A stretch of DNA of 64,000 nucleotides. It comes from Castanea sativa (taxonomy: Eukaryota > Streptophyta > Magnoliopsida > Fagales > Fagaceae). A program made the translations under genes and the position numbers. Below the pieces are notes generated by a model, which was given only the letters and a program-made list of their open reading frames with translations, was not told where the DNA came from and made no database searches. Positions within the stretch are counted from its first letter, which is position 1; each line of letters begins with the position of its first letter. The stretch is from positions 56,666,636-56,730,635 of the forward strand of contig NC_134017.1 of assembly GCF_040712315.1 (NCBI RefSeq). The letters are read 5' to 3'. This document shows, in pieces, positions 47,371-59,642 of this stretch.

Positions 47371-48324
47371 AGGGTTAATTACAATTTACCACATGTGATT
47401 AGTCACGTTATCACATTGCTACCTATGGTTTAAAAAAATGTTACTCTACCCACCTAAGGTTAGCTCAGTTACAAATCCATTACCCACCTCATCAATTCAC
47501 AGTTCAAACATAAATTAAAAATGTAACAAAATTAAAGAAATCAAAAACAAAATAAAAAAGTTTGAGTTGTGTAATATGAACAACTCTATTCAACACAATA
47601 TCTCACTAAAAGTTTAGACAACAAAACACAACCCATTTCAATTGACAACAAATTAAGGTGTTGCCTCTAAATATTTGGGTGCTTTTGGTTCATGAGTTTT
47701 CCTTGTTTCGGTGGTTGTTTGATGCTAAAATTGTAGTTGATGATGGGATTGTGATGGTAATGGGTGCAAGTTGATTGGAGATTTTCGGCCATTGTTGTGT
47801 TTATTGGAGTTCCACGAGAATTTTTAGTGGGTTTTATTGAAGAAAAAAGGAAGTGGGGAGCTCGTGCCTTTGTACAAATTACCACTTTTTTCTTGTTTTC
47901 TACCACTACTCATTATTTTATTGGTGAGAGTCTATATATTTGATATGTGTTCAAAATCTAGTCCTCCAAGAATATCTTTCTTCCATGAACGTAGCCAAGT
48001 AGGTTGTACCAGTTAATCACAATGTATTCAAAACTGACTCATCTCTTTTAAGCTCATATCTTAATTTTGACCCCCAAATGTGCAACACCTTTAAGCACAA
48101 ATTTTGAGATAAATGCAAAATTAGCAATTTTTAAGGTAGATTATCAATGTGGTTTATAGAGTTGATAAATAGATTTACAATAGTGTAAAGTTGAAATAAA
48201 ATTCTATATTTGTTTTTGAAAATAGAATAAAAGTTTATATATTTAAATTTAAGATTTTTCTTCATTAGTTTTATTGTAAATTAAAAAAATATTATTTAAA
48301 GATTCAAATAAGTCATTCTCAAAT
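47360..48324. repeat. segmental duplicate of 55385-56400
   Basis: About 950 bp alignable by eye with the later copy: TGTGGCTAATTATT, ATATGAACAACTCTATTCAA, CATTTCAATWGACAACAA, GTCCTCCAAGAATAT. No convincing gene; the short open frames do not coincide between copies. Confidence 0.8.
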
Positions 48325-48810
48325 TTATTAATTTTTAACTCTAATAGATACACATATCAACTCAGTAATTAAAACAAACTCAAATCTGTACCAAAAATAA
48401 CTATAATTGAAATTAACATGAACCAATTTAACTCCTGTCAAAATATAGAAACCAAATTGATAATGACACCAAAATGATAATGGTATTTTAGGTTCTTATT
48501 TTACCCTAGTAGATAATTCTTTTTTTTTTAATATTAAATTATTAAGTATTATTACATTGAAAACTGTAAGATAGATGTGGTAAAAGTTGTAATTTTTATG
48601 TGGTACTAGAATTCGACATTATCTATGTTTTTTTTTTCTTTTTTGTTGACAGCTAACACAAACTTTTGACCTTTTATTTTATTTACAAATTCAATCTCTA
48701 ATTTGAAAAATTAGATACAAATGTAACATTTAAAAAAAAAAATGCAGAGTATTTGGTATTTCTTGAGAATGCATTCTCTAGTTTTGATACCAAAAAATGT
48801 AATTTTTATG

Positions 48811-48860
<50 letters not shown>

Positions 48861-50515
48861 TTGTTAAGATTATTATATTTTATATTTCATAATCTTTAGA
48901 AGGAGAATTCTTATTCAACATTTTGCTTCTCAATTTTAATTAAAAACAATTAATTTGTACAATTCGATTTTTGTTAATGTAATTTTGATTTTTTAGAATG
49001 CAACTAGGAAAAAAATTTGTAATTTCCTCTTTCCTTAAATTGTAATTAGAAATTAGGCTAATGTAAACTTTCTTTTAGATTATAACAACAACCATGTCAT
49101 GTAATTTTAATTTGTTAATTGTATGCACTTATTGTGTTTGTTAACATGTGGCTTGAATTTATTAAGTCAAGCTTTGCCTTTGGTGATTTGGAATTCTACT
49201 TAGAATAGGAGTACAAATTTGTTTTGGTTTGAAGTTTCAATTATATGTAAATCCTAGACATGAGATTAAGGATGACTATGTTGAGGAGCAGAAAATCTCA
49301 CCCTCTTAAGATGATACATGATATTTGTAAGATCGATGTTTCATCATTGATGCAACCAACTTTTTAGGCACGCCATCTTACTAGTCAGAACTACTACGTA
49401 AAATATGAAGTTCAAAAAATAGTACTCTTATTTATACTTAGATAACATGGTTATAGAAAAATTTAACTTTTATTTATTTATTCATTTTTGGTAGAGAATA
49501 AGAGTGAAAAATGTAAAGAATAAGAGACATTAGATAGATTGTATCTTTAATAGGTTGAGGAAGAGGATCTATTTATAAACTTAATAAACTGGAGACTTAA
49601 AAATAAATCAAATAGGCCGCTAAATATGAAAGAATGTGAATACAAATTTGAGTTTAATAGGATTATAATTTATAACTCTCAAATAAAACTCTATAAATGA
49701 GTAAAATATTTATGGTCAAGTTTTGACTTAAATATTAATCGGCAAATAAATTACAAATATATATTTTTTTAAAATTAAAATACTTCAACCCAGATTATAG
49801 TGGACCTATGATTGTTCTGTATCATTAGGTCAAGGCACCTCAACATCTCACAACTAGCACATATCATCTTAAGATGGTGACATTTTCTACATCTCAACAT
49901 GGTAATCTTCTAAATTTTGAGGAAAGAGGCTCACGCAAGGAGAATAGTAACCGCATCCATTGAACATTAAGCATATCTTATATATGGATGGCATCCCAAA
50001 ACCAATTACTGCCTTCTAATAAAGTAATCAACGATAAGGGCACTATCATCAGGAGTCCTAAAAAAAATGTAATCTTTAAACATTAAAAAACTATTTTATA
50101 ATTTTACTACACCATTTTACAATACATTCTACATCACATTTTCTATTCTTCAATTCAATACATTAAAATAATATATACAACATATTAAAAATAATTTAAC
50201 TTAGAAATCAACCTAATACAAAACACAATTTCCAAAATAAACCAATGGCCATCGCCACTTTCACCACACAACCACTGCATCCTCCACAATCCAAATCACA
50301 ACTCAAAACAAACCCAACCAAATCTAGCCAAATACCCACAACAAACCCATCACCAAATCCATAACCACCAACAACCACCATTGTACATAAACACCAAACA
50401 ACCACCACAAAAAATACCATAAATCACTACCATACAACAACAATCACAACCCAAAACCCATAAACCCAATTTGGAGAATGACTTATTTAAAGATTCAAAT
50501 AAGTCATTCTCAAAT
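48292..50515. repeat. 33-bp direct repeat flanking a ~2.16 kb insertion
   Basis: The 33-bp stretch starting TTATTTAAAGATTC and ending CATTCTCAAAT is present at 48292-48324 and 50483-50515. The duplicate locus has it once (about 56369), so the intervening 2158 bp are extra here. At the right border GAGAATGACTTATTT (50474-50488) pairs perfectly with AAATAAGTCATTCTC (50497-50511). The insert is AT-rich without recognisable coding. Confidence 0.75.
48811..48858. repeat. (TA)n microsatellite
   Basis: About 23 TA units inside the 2.16 kb insert. Confidence 0.95.
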
Positions 50516-51279
50516 CAATTGAAAAATGTATTGTATCAAAAGTACATATAGACCATACTAATCAATCACATGATACATAGACAAGTAAGTTATTTTTTTT
50601 TCTTTTTCTTTTTCTTTTTGTGGGGGTGGGGGGAAGGGGAGGGGGGGAGTTAGAATTTGTAATTTGAATCGAGTCCAACAAGTTGTTAGGCTTGTTTTTA
50701 ACATTAAACTATGAACTACTTGGAGAAGCTTCATCCAATAACACGTTCATGAGTTTGTGTTTGTTGTTTTTTATTTTTTTTATTCTCTTTCTAACACAAA
50801 ATTTAGACCACACACCTCACACTTTACTTTAATATACAAGTTCATTTTCTATACTTTGAAAAGGGATTAAATGACAATGGATATAGTAAATGTTCGAAAC
50901 TGCAAAGAATGAAGATGTTAATGATGCAATAGTTTTGCAAGATTTGAACTATGGAAATGAAATTAATTTGACAATAAATGTGATGATAAATAACATATTA
51001 TTTTATTATGTATCACCTATTGTATATAACTTTTAAGTTTTATCGGTTTGTTTCTTTAAAAAAAAAAGTTTTATTGGTTTGAATGTAGATATTTAAGATA
51101 TATTTTAATTTGATTTATTTTGTTAGCTTTGTCAATATTATTGCATAGATAATGATTAAATTGGTCATTACTTGAATATATTTCAAATTTATAAAAAACT
51201 AACTCTACATTTTATATATCTATATCAATAAAATTTTTAAAAGGTTAGTGTATTTTACAATACATAATACAATACGATA
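50484..51279. repeat. segmental duplicate of 56370-56859 and 61345-61420
   Basis: Includes AACACGTTCATGAGTTTGT, a G-rich run (50624-50649) matched by the G run at 56489-56514, and GTGTATTTTACAATACATAA (51248), which in the other copy lies beyond the CACTA element at 61387. Confidence 0.78.
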
Positions 51280-51930
51280 TGATAAGGGTATTTTTGTAAT
51301 GAAGTTGAAATCCTTAAATAATAGAACCCATCAAGGAGAAGGTATCATACCGACAACAAAGCCGATGGGTTCAAGAGAACCGTCGGCCCAGAAGGAACCA
51401 TTTGCTTCTTTAGGAAACTGCAGGCTACGCCAACAGATTTAAATGAAGTTGATGGAAGTGTCTCCCCGTTGGATCGATGGATGACCCCTATTGCTGGAGA
51501 AGCATACCGACGGATCCTACGTGGCGTTACTTGGTCTACACACATTCACATATGGAAATATCTTGAGCACCACGTACAAAGACCTTACCACATGATTTTT
51601 GCCTTCCCAGAATAGAGAGTATCCCCAAGATCTTGATGGCATTAACTTCGTATCTTCCATACAAGGAAAAATCCTACGTTCATAGGATCTAGGTTCGTCC
51701 TTTGCCATTATATAAGCATCAAGCCTCCCCATACCTAAGGTACGCAGAAAATCCCTAACTCTCTCACTATAAAATTCTTGGAGATTTCTCATTCACTGAC
51801 TTAACCTTTGGAGAGTCTTTGGTCGGTACCCCACCATTGCCTTCTGCTTGGTTCTTGTTTTCTTATTCCTCAAGTGCCCATTAGTGTGATCAAGAGTCAT
51901 TAACTCACTAACGATTTTCGTGCATCATCA
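51280..51930 (+). mobile_element. solo LTR, ~650 bp, Ty3/gypsy-like
   Basis: TG..CA element (TGATAAGGG to CGTGCATCA) with flanks CGATA and TGATA, an imperfect 5-bp duplication. The paralogous locus at about 61417 lacks it. Internal order is LTR-like: TATATAAGC near 51707, then TCACTGACTTAACCTTTGGAG, a GGTACCCCACC stretch, a pyrimidine-rich segment, and the end ..TTTTCGTGCATCA. This leader arrangement is typical of plant Ty3/gypsy LTRs. No coding interior or second LTR. Confidence 0.78.
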
Positions 51931-53092
51931 TGATACAACAAATGAAAATTACTTCACATTATGAATCACATTTTGACAACTATGAGTACGAAACTTAGCC
52001 ATTTTATGTAGCTTCTTTTTATTTTTGAATGTTTGGTTGCTTCGCTCCAGCTGCAACTTTGATCAAGATAATACAGACTAGTTTGATCTAAGCCTATTTT
52101 GTGCTAGGAAAGTGATTTGCTCCAATAGCCTTAATTGGGAAGATACATAGAGTTGTGCCTTTTTTTTTTTTTTCTAGCAACTTTAGTATAGACTATAGAC
52201 TATAGAAGACAAATCAATAGTTCAATATGTGTGATTGTGGGCTTCCAAGAACACTCCATTGCGATGAGTTCACTTGCAATTTTGGTCTTTAGAGTCCAAC
52301 CCATGTAACAAACAGAATAGGGCTAAAGATTAGAAAATAGCCTTCGACAGGGATATCTAAAGGAGCCTCAATTAGAAGTCCCTCAAACTAAGTTCTCCTT
52401 AATCCTTGAGAATCTAAGGGAAAAACCACTCCAAGGAAAATTTTCCCCAACAAGATAAATAATTGAATACTTTATAACAAGAGAAGTTTTACGATTCAAG
52501 AAAATTAATTTCCTAGGCTTTATAACTCTTAAACAACTCATAATAAATCTTTTTTACTGCTCTAAAACATTTGAACTCTTCAACCACATGAATGTCTTCA
52601 TAGATGACATATGCACTTACTATATGACTTGAACCTCCGATCGACTCCAAGAACCTTTTGAAAATTTTCATTATAGCAATAAGTATGCGATAACACTGTG
52701 GCTTTAGCTTTTTCACCAATTGATATTCATATCTACTTTAATATTTTTAGTATGATGAAATTAAAAGACATTCATAAAAAATTTAGGTGCATAAACTCAA
52801 TTTTCGCTTTTCTATAAAACCTCATATAAAAGTCTATTTCTATCATGTCCCTTTTACCTACTAACATATAGGGATTGAAATTCAAATGCTTTGTCAACTT
52901 AAATGACTGATTAATAGCCTAGTTCTAACAATCTGAATAAATTGAGGTAGGTTGACAGATTGGGGGAGATTAATAGCCTAGTTCTAACAACCTGAATTCT
53001 CTTTCTTGAGTTGATCTATAAATATTCATCTTGTTTTTGACTTACAACTATAAGACACAACAAGACTCACAATTTGACACAGTTTGTCAACA

Positions 53093-53156
<64 letters not shown>

Positions 53157-54297
53157 CTTTATGTATGCCCTTATAGCATACATTAATCATCCATTTTTTA
53201 AAAAAATTATAAGAAATTGAAAAAACTGTTGTTGAGGACTCTTTTTTTGCCCTTCATTGTACTACTTCATTAGCAACCCACGCCACATCCACATATTATT
53301 GATTTTTTGGGTAAATCTCTTTAAAGCCCAAAATAAGCTTATATCTCATGGATTGGGCTTACATGGCCCATAAGATCCTTACTTCAAGAGGCAGATTCAT
53401 GATCCACATTCTCTTTCCATCAATTGGGATCATAATCCCATGACATCATCAACATCAACATATGAATTTGGCTCAAGCAATGAATCAAAGCTCACGGCCC
53501 GTATTACCTCTCTTACACTTATGGAAAGCAGCTTCTCCAACAAAAGCCCATATTTACAACAAAACCCAAGGTATGTCACCCTATCTTCAGCTTATGATCC
53601 AAGCTCATGAGTCTTTTTGGGGAAACTTTAGGAGTTGTGGTTTGGAGGGCCAAGAGGTATATTTAGTAAAACTCTAGCGGTATAAAAAAAACATGTTGCT
53701 TGGCGTGTCTTCTTCAACTCCCTAAACTCTGACGAGTCCGTGTGTAGCGGGTAACATATGGTAAACATCTCTTATCACATGACACTTAAAATGATAAAAT
53801 TCCCCATTGCTTTTTTCCTAAAACCTAATATTAATCATATGACAAATACTCAATCTCTCCAGCCATCTAAATGCTGAACAAATAACTATTCATTTAATCT
53901 CCAGCTGTTGCTATACGAATTTAGAAACTTCATTATATTATTATACATAAACTACATTACTTTCAAATAAAAATCCAACTCAAACACATGGCCTAATCTA
54001 ATTGGATATCCTTAATCTCCAAATACATAGAATATTTATGATATTTCTAACACCCAGCTGCTGTTTGCCACAATCAGACCAGATATTCCTCTGCCAGCTG
54101 CTAGAGCAGAGCACTAAATGCTCTTCTTGCTCACCAAGATTAAGTCACAACACAATGAGACCTTGACTAAATCTCTAAAGCTTCGTTAACTATCAACTAA
54201 TCATTCTATTATTTACTAAAAATGTGTTGTAATAGAACCTCAGACAAAAAATACAAACACCCAAGAAAGGAAGCATTTCTAGCAGAACCCTAGCAGT
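51931..54297. other. AT-rich intergenic, no gene seen
   Basis: 51931-52050 continues the segmental duplicate (ATGAATCACATTTTGACAAC, also at 61440). The rest has a TA microsatellite, the near-repeat TTAATAGCCTAGTTCTAACA (52911 and 52970), and no coding signal. Confidence 0.5.
53095..53153. repeat. (TA)n microsatellite
   Basis: About 29 TA units. Confidence 0.96.
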
Positions 54298-54305
54298 GTA
54301 TTCAG

Positions 54306-54868
54306 TAGGGCTGTCCACGGGTCGGTTCGGGTCAGGTTTGTGCCCAACTTGGAACCGACCCACCGGAATCGGGTGGCAAAAAAATGCACTCGTCATCGAC
54401 CACCAGAGTGAACGGATCGGGCTAATCAAACCATCAGATGGCGGCGGACAGGTCGGTCGGGGTCGAAAATCCAGAAAACGGCGAAAACCAGCGTGAAAAT
54501 GGCGAAAAACGGCTTGAAAACAGCGAAAATCCAGCATGAAAACGGCAAAAATCCGACCAAAATCTTTGAGGTTTCTCCAAATCTGGCCTAATCTAGGCAA
54601 TTTTTGGCAAGATCTTGGCTAGATCCAGTGAAATCTCGCCGAGATCTTGACGAAAATGGTCTAGATCTCATAGAATCTACCAAATATCGCCAGTAATCTT
54701 GTGGATCGGTCAGATCAGTTTGATAGGATTCTAGAGAAGGAGAACCGACGTCCGACCTGCCAAACTTGGATTTTGGAGGAACAAACCCATTGCCGACCAC
54801 CGGAGAAGTCGGATCGGTCGGCGACGGCGGCGGGTGGGTCGGGTTGGCCAAGTCTCTGGACAGCCCTA
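54306..54868. mobile_element. hAT-type MITE with perfect 8-bp target duplication
   Basis: 563 bp. Ends TAGGGCTGTCCACGGG and CTCTGGACAGCCCTA are inverted repeats, flanked by GTATTCAG at 54298-54305 and 54869-54876. Subterminal GGGTCGGGT motifs occur in both orientations; the interior has AAATCTGG/AGATCTTGG-like short repeats. The open frames on both strands result from composition, not coding. Confidence 0.93.
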
Positions 54869-54876
54869 GTATTCAG

Positions 54877-55384
54877 CGCTTGACACCTGGCTGAAATTGA
54901 TATCACCAGCCATCTAATGCTGAAATCCCAGCAACTAGTTGCTATACCCAAAATAGCAAGATACCTTTGAAAGAGATCTTACCATTTTTAACCAAATCCA
55001 TGAAATAAATTTTGAAATCTCAACAGCCTAACATCTGACCGCATCTGCTTCTGCACCAAGTAACAGCTGTCTTATGACAGCTTTTCCTGACGAGTGGAAC
55101 AACTTTTCCTAACAGTTGTGACAGCTTTTTTAGAACAACTGTGACAGCTGACCCAACAACCTTAACATTACAAATTTTCCTTATTTGGTTAAGAACTAAA
55201 ACCAACTATCTCCTTCGTGCTAAAATACTTTTCTTTTTTGCTACTCTTTCCCTAGCAGCTCTTATCCAAAACAGCAAGGACACCTTAAAGCTAAACATAC
55301 CATTTTTGGCCAAATCTTAGGATGGATTTTTTGAAAATTCATGGCTAATTGGGTCAACAAATGAACAAACATAATAGATACATT
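54877..55384. other. intergenic, no gene seen
   Basis: Contains the repeated ACAGCTTTTCCT / ACAACTTTTCCT / GACAGCTTTTTT (55078-55130). No gene. Confidence 0.5.
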
Positions 55385-56859
55385 ATTCTACATTAAAAAA
55401 ATTGTGGCTAATTATTTAAATATAAATATATATTCTAGGGTTGATTATAATGTATCCACTTGTTATTAGGCCCTTTATCACTTTGCTACCTATTGTTTAA
55501 AATGTCACCTTACCCAGCTAAGGTTAGTGCAATTAGAGATATGTTTAGACACCTCATTACTTCACTATTAAAATAGAAAAAGCCTAACAAAATTAAAGAA
55601 ATCGAGATAAAAAAAGTTAGGGTTTTATAATATGAACAACTCTATTCAACACATCATCTCACTAAAATTCTAAACAATAAAACACAACTCATTTCAATAG
55701 ACAACAAGTTAAGGTGTCACCATTGGATATTTGGTTGCTTTTGGCTCGTGCGTTTGCCTTATTTGGGTGGTTGGTTGATGATGGGTTTATGATAGTGATA
55801 GGTGCTAGCTAGTCAGTGATTTTCAACCATGGTAGTGTTTAATGGGATTTCATTGGAATTTTGAGTGGGTTTCATATAAGAAAAAAGGGAAGGGGGGAGC
55901 TCAAGCGATGTACAAATTACCACTTTCTATTTTCCTTTATTTGTGAGAATTTGATTGATGTGTTTAGAATCAAGTCCTCCAAGAATATATTTCTTTCATG
56001 ATCTTGGCCAAGCAAGCCGTACCAATCGATGATTGATCATAATGTATCTTAAATCAACTTATTGTTTTTGGGCTAAAACTTTAATTTTGAGCTCGGCATG
56101 TGCAATACCTTTGAGCATGAATTTTGAGCTAAATGAAATATTATCAATTTTAAGGTAGTAATAATGACGAGTATTAGTCTTAATTGGGAATGGAGTTTTA
56201 TAGAGTCAATCATTAGGTTTGCAATATTCTATAAATAAAAGGGTTTGCAATATGTAAAACTAAAATAGAAGTCTATATTTGCTTGTCGAAAGAGAATAAA
56301 AGCTTATATTTGAGTAAAATTGAGTTTTTCTCTAGTTTTATAGTGGATAAACTATGGGTTAACAAAATTATTTAAAGATTCAAATAAGCCATTCTCAAAA
56401 CAAATGAAAAATGTATTGTATTGTAAGTACGTATCTACTATAATGATCAATCACATGCTACATAGACAAGTCAGTTATAACTGTTTTTTTTTGGGGGGGG
56501 GGGGGGAGGGGGGGGTTAGAATTTGTAATTTGAGTTGTGTCCAACAAGTTGTTAAGCTTATTTTTAACATTAAATTATTGAACTATTTGGTGAACCCCCC
56601 ATCAAATAACACGTTCATGAGTTTGTTCTTTGCTGTTTTTATTTTTATTCTCTTTCTAAAAATTTAAACCACATGCCTCACACTTTACTTTACATTTGCA
56701 AGTTCATTTTCTATACTCTAAAAAAAGGGTTAAATAAAAAAATACACATACATACACACACATAATAAATGCTAGAGACTACGAGGAATGAAGATATTGA
56801 TGATGAAATGGTTTTGCAAGAGTGGCTTCACATTATGAAATCTAAATTTTACATATGGA
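55385..56859. repeat. segmental duplicate, second copy
   Basis: Matches 47360-48324 and then 50484-50960 in the same order, without the 2.16 kb insert. Non-coding. Confidence 0.8.
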
Positions 56860-57359
56860 TACTACAACAAAATGTATTTTCAGTAAGGAAAAATTCGTTA
56901 CTAAAAGTCCAGTTTTTTGTCACTAAGAACCTTTAGCAACAAAATTGGACTTTTAGCGACGAAACACATTTCGTCGCTGCAACCTCGTCGCTAAAAGTCC
57001 TAGCAACAAAAAATTTTGTCACTAAAAGTTCGATTTGTTTTAAAAAGAAAAAACTTTTAGTGACGAAAATGTTTCCTCGCTAAATGTTTTCCTCGCTAAA
57101 AACACTATTCAATGACGAAAATATTTCTTCACTAAAAACACTTCAGTTTATTAAATCATATTTAGTAACGAACAATTTCCTCACTAAAACTATTTTTAAG
57201 AAAATTCAGGCACATATAGCGACAAAAATTTTTGTCACTAAAACCATTTCTTACAAAATTTTGCTACATTTAGCGACCAAATATTTCGTCACTAAAACAA
57301 TTTTTTGTTGCTATATTTGTGACGAAAAATTTCGTCGCTAAAACTTATTTTTTGTTTTT

Positions 57360-58294
57360 ATATTTTTCATAAATTTGATATTAACCTATAACCTGTCATT
57401 ACATTATTAAAACCTCAAATTTGAATAATACATTTATTTCAACAACACATTTATAAAAAAAGATCTATACATTCCACAAGTAAAAAATAAAAGAAGTATC
57501 CAATTTAAACTCTTTCCATACAATAATTGTTTGCAACACATACAATAATTCAAGACGTTTTATAACAATACAAAAAGTGTAGCATAATATAATTAGAATT
57601 AACGGAAGATGTCCTCATATGTCTTCAAGTAATGCCAAAAGTAAATCCCCTAAAAGCCACCAATAAGAAATCTGCACAAATATAAAAACAATACTACATT
57701 AAAATCGTAAAGTAAAAACATTAACTATGTTATAAGATACATTTCTAACAATATATTAAGAGTAGCCACACTAATGAATTAAAATCGTAAAGTAAAAATA
57801 TTAACTATCTTTTTTTTTTTACGAAAGCAAGTCCCTAAACAAACCCAATAAGGTTCACTTTGTTCTTTCCGTGTCTTAAATGTACAACTCTAAACTAACT
57901 ATACACATCAACACAAGAGAGTAAGAGAATCACAGCATTTATCATTAAAATTGAGGAAGCATTTGACAGTCCCAAAATTTTGTTATGGCTTTATTGTGTT
58001 ATATGTAGCATTTGAATTAGACAGGCACCCTAGAAGCATAAAAAAGAATTAACAACTATAGGAATTCAACAAATGTAGCAATGCAAAATTTTCTACTACC
58101 ATTTGTGAGCATCACTGCTAGTTCCATTGAAAAGTGCTGCTCATGATATAAATTCACAATAAAATGATCACCAAACAAGATTGGACACTTCAAAGCAGCT
58201 TTAAAAACATAATCCATGAAGTAAAATTCTATAATAACAAAGTTGCAAGCATAAAACTTTCATATGGAGGTCAAGTCAAGAAGGCAAAACAAAC
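57360..58294. other. CACTA interior, unassigned
   Basis: Not subterminal-repeat-like. It probably includes the start of intron 2 of the captured gene (minus strand, from 58294 leftward). A possible acceptor TTTGTGCAG precedes ISYWWLLGDLL-like codons near 57670 on the minus strand, but I recognise no protein. Confidence 0.4.
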
Positions 58295-58506
58295 CATTTT
58301 GAGCTCTTGGTCACTGTTATTTGAGACAACAAATTGCGATTTGCCTAGTGCGAAATTTTTCTTACTGGTTTTGTTTTTTGGGGGCTTAGATAGATCCAAC
58401 AAAAGCCCAAGAATGAAACCAATGACAAGGCCTGGAATAAAGTTCTCTGGGTTGAAACTTAATGCTAACCATTGCCCTTCTTGCTTTTGCTACTGCTGCT
58501 TCTTAT

Positions 58507-58537
<31 letters not shown>

Positions 58538-58731
58538 ACAACGTAAGGGAGGATATTCCAGATTATCTTTTCCTTTTCCTCTATTATCTTGGAAGCCAAA
58601 CAGAGAGAAAGCAAGGAAATTTAATTTAATTTTAAAAAAAAATTAAACCCATAAAGAAAAAAAAGGAAGAGATGAAGAGAAATACTCACCTTCTTCGGAG
58701 ACTGGGAAGAGTTCCCAAACAAGCCTAACAT
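58295..58731 (-). pseudogene. captured 5' fragment of a peptidyl-tRNA hydrolase 2 gene
   Basis: Minus strand. Exon 1, 58731-58690, encodes MLGLFGNSSQSPKK and ends AAGAAG|GTGAGT. After a ~200-bp T-rich intron ending GCAGTAG, exon 2 (58489-58295) encodes 65 codons: NPENFIPGLVIGFILGLLLD (membrane anchor), LSKPPKN, and finally NNSDQELKM, closing at ATG|GTTTGT. Both exons are phase 0 and join without a stop. From memory of the plant family, PTH2 proteins have this N-terminal anchor, and ELKM is followed by VLVVRQDLKM in the next exon. That catalytic part is not found, so hydrolase activity is impossible. A CT microsatellite lies just upstream of the start, as in a 5' leader. Assignment is by eye; function as captured is unknown. 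Confidence 0.72.
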
Positions 58732-58748
58732 GGGGTTTGTTGTGGCTT

Positions 58749-58749
<1 letters not shown>

Positions 58750-58839
<90 letters not shown>
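58750..58839. repeat. (GA)n microsatellite
   Basis: About 45 GA units, that is CT repeats in the presumed 5' leader of the captured fragment on the minus strand. Confidence 0.97.
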
Positions 58840-58842
<3 letters not shown>

Positions 58843-58967
58843 TTGTGATGTTATGGGCAGAGAGATTGGGTGGTGACTGGTGAGTATGGTCGAGTGGTGC
58901 TGTAGCCTGTGGATGAAAATGGGAAACCCAGCCACCACCAAAACCCAGCCACCAAAAAGATCATCAC

Positions 58968-59075
58968 CGAAACCCAGCCACCAAACAGACCCAGCAAGCA
59001 CCAAATCTCACCACCAAACGGATCCAGCAAGCACCAAAAGCCACCACCAAACGGATCCAGCAAACACCAAAACGA
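58968..59075 (+). repeat. minisatellite, ~33 bp x 3
   Basis: Units of the form CCACCAAACGGATCCAGCAA followed by a CACCAAAAG-type end. Encloses small open frames on both strands that are repeat artefacts. Confidence 0.85.
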
Positions 59076-59244
59076 CCCACCATCAAGGTGGGCCACCGAT
59101 TCAACTTCACAACCGAAACCCACCCCCGAAACATCACCACTAAAACCCAGCAACCACCGATTCGATCCAACCAAAACTTAGTTAGATGAGAAGAGATAGA
59201 TGAGCGAGAAACATGTGTGCGTATTGGCGATGGTGGCCGGAATG

Positions 59245-59395
59245 GCGACAGTTTGCTTCAAATCGACGACGGTTCGCTTCCTTCAAACGGCGAAGGTTCG
59301 CTTCCTTCAAATCAGCAACGGTTGGCTTCCTTCAAACAACGACGGTTGGCTTTCTTCAAATTGGCGATGGCGACGGCGACGGCGACGGCTGGAGC
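59245..59395 (+). repeat. minisatellite, ~28 bp, GGCGA/GGTTCGCTTCCTTC type
   Basis: About five units around CGACGGTTCGCTTCCTTCAA with variants, then a short GGCGAC run. Confidence 0.8.
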
Positions 59396-59642
59396 TTAAT
59401 CGGCGATGGTTGGCTCTTACTAGTGACGGTTGGAGCTTTATTGGCGATGGTTTGCTTTGGGAAAACTTGTTCTGGTGAGCTTGGTTTTTTTTTTTTTGAC
59501 TGAAATGAGCTTGGTACTGAAATGGTTATTGAAATGGGGCTACTGTTTGGGAGTATTTATAGTGAAATCTTTAGCGACGGATAATTTTGTCGCTATTGCT
59601 TAGCTTTTCAGTTTTTGCGACGAAAATCAATTTCGTCACTAA

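Noticed and set aside
54193..54951. Open frames of 66-135 codons on both strands
   Set aside because: They lie in a MITE with clear ends and target duplication; GC-rich composition opens all frames.
58851..59503. Open frames of 60-107 codons (Gly/Trp-, Pro/His-, Arg-rich)
   Set aside because: Repeat artefacts of minisatellites; overlapping frames on both strands are equally open.
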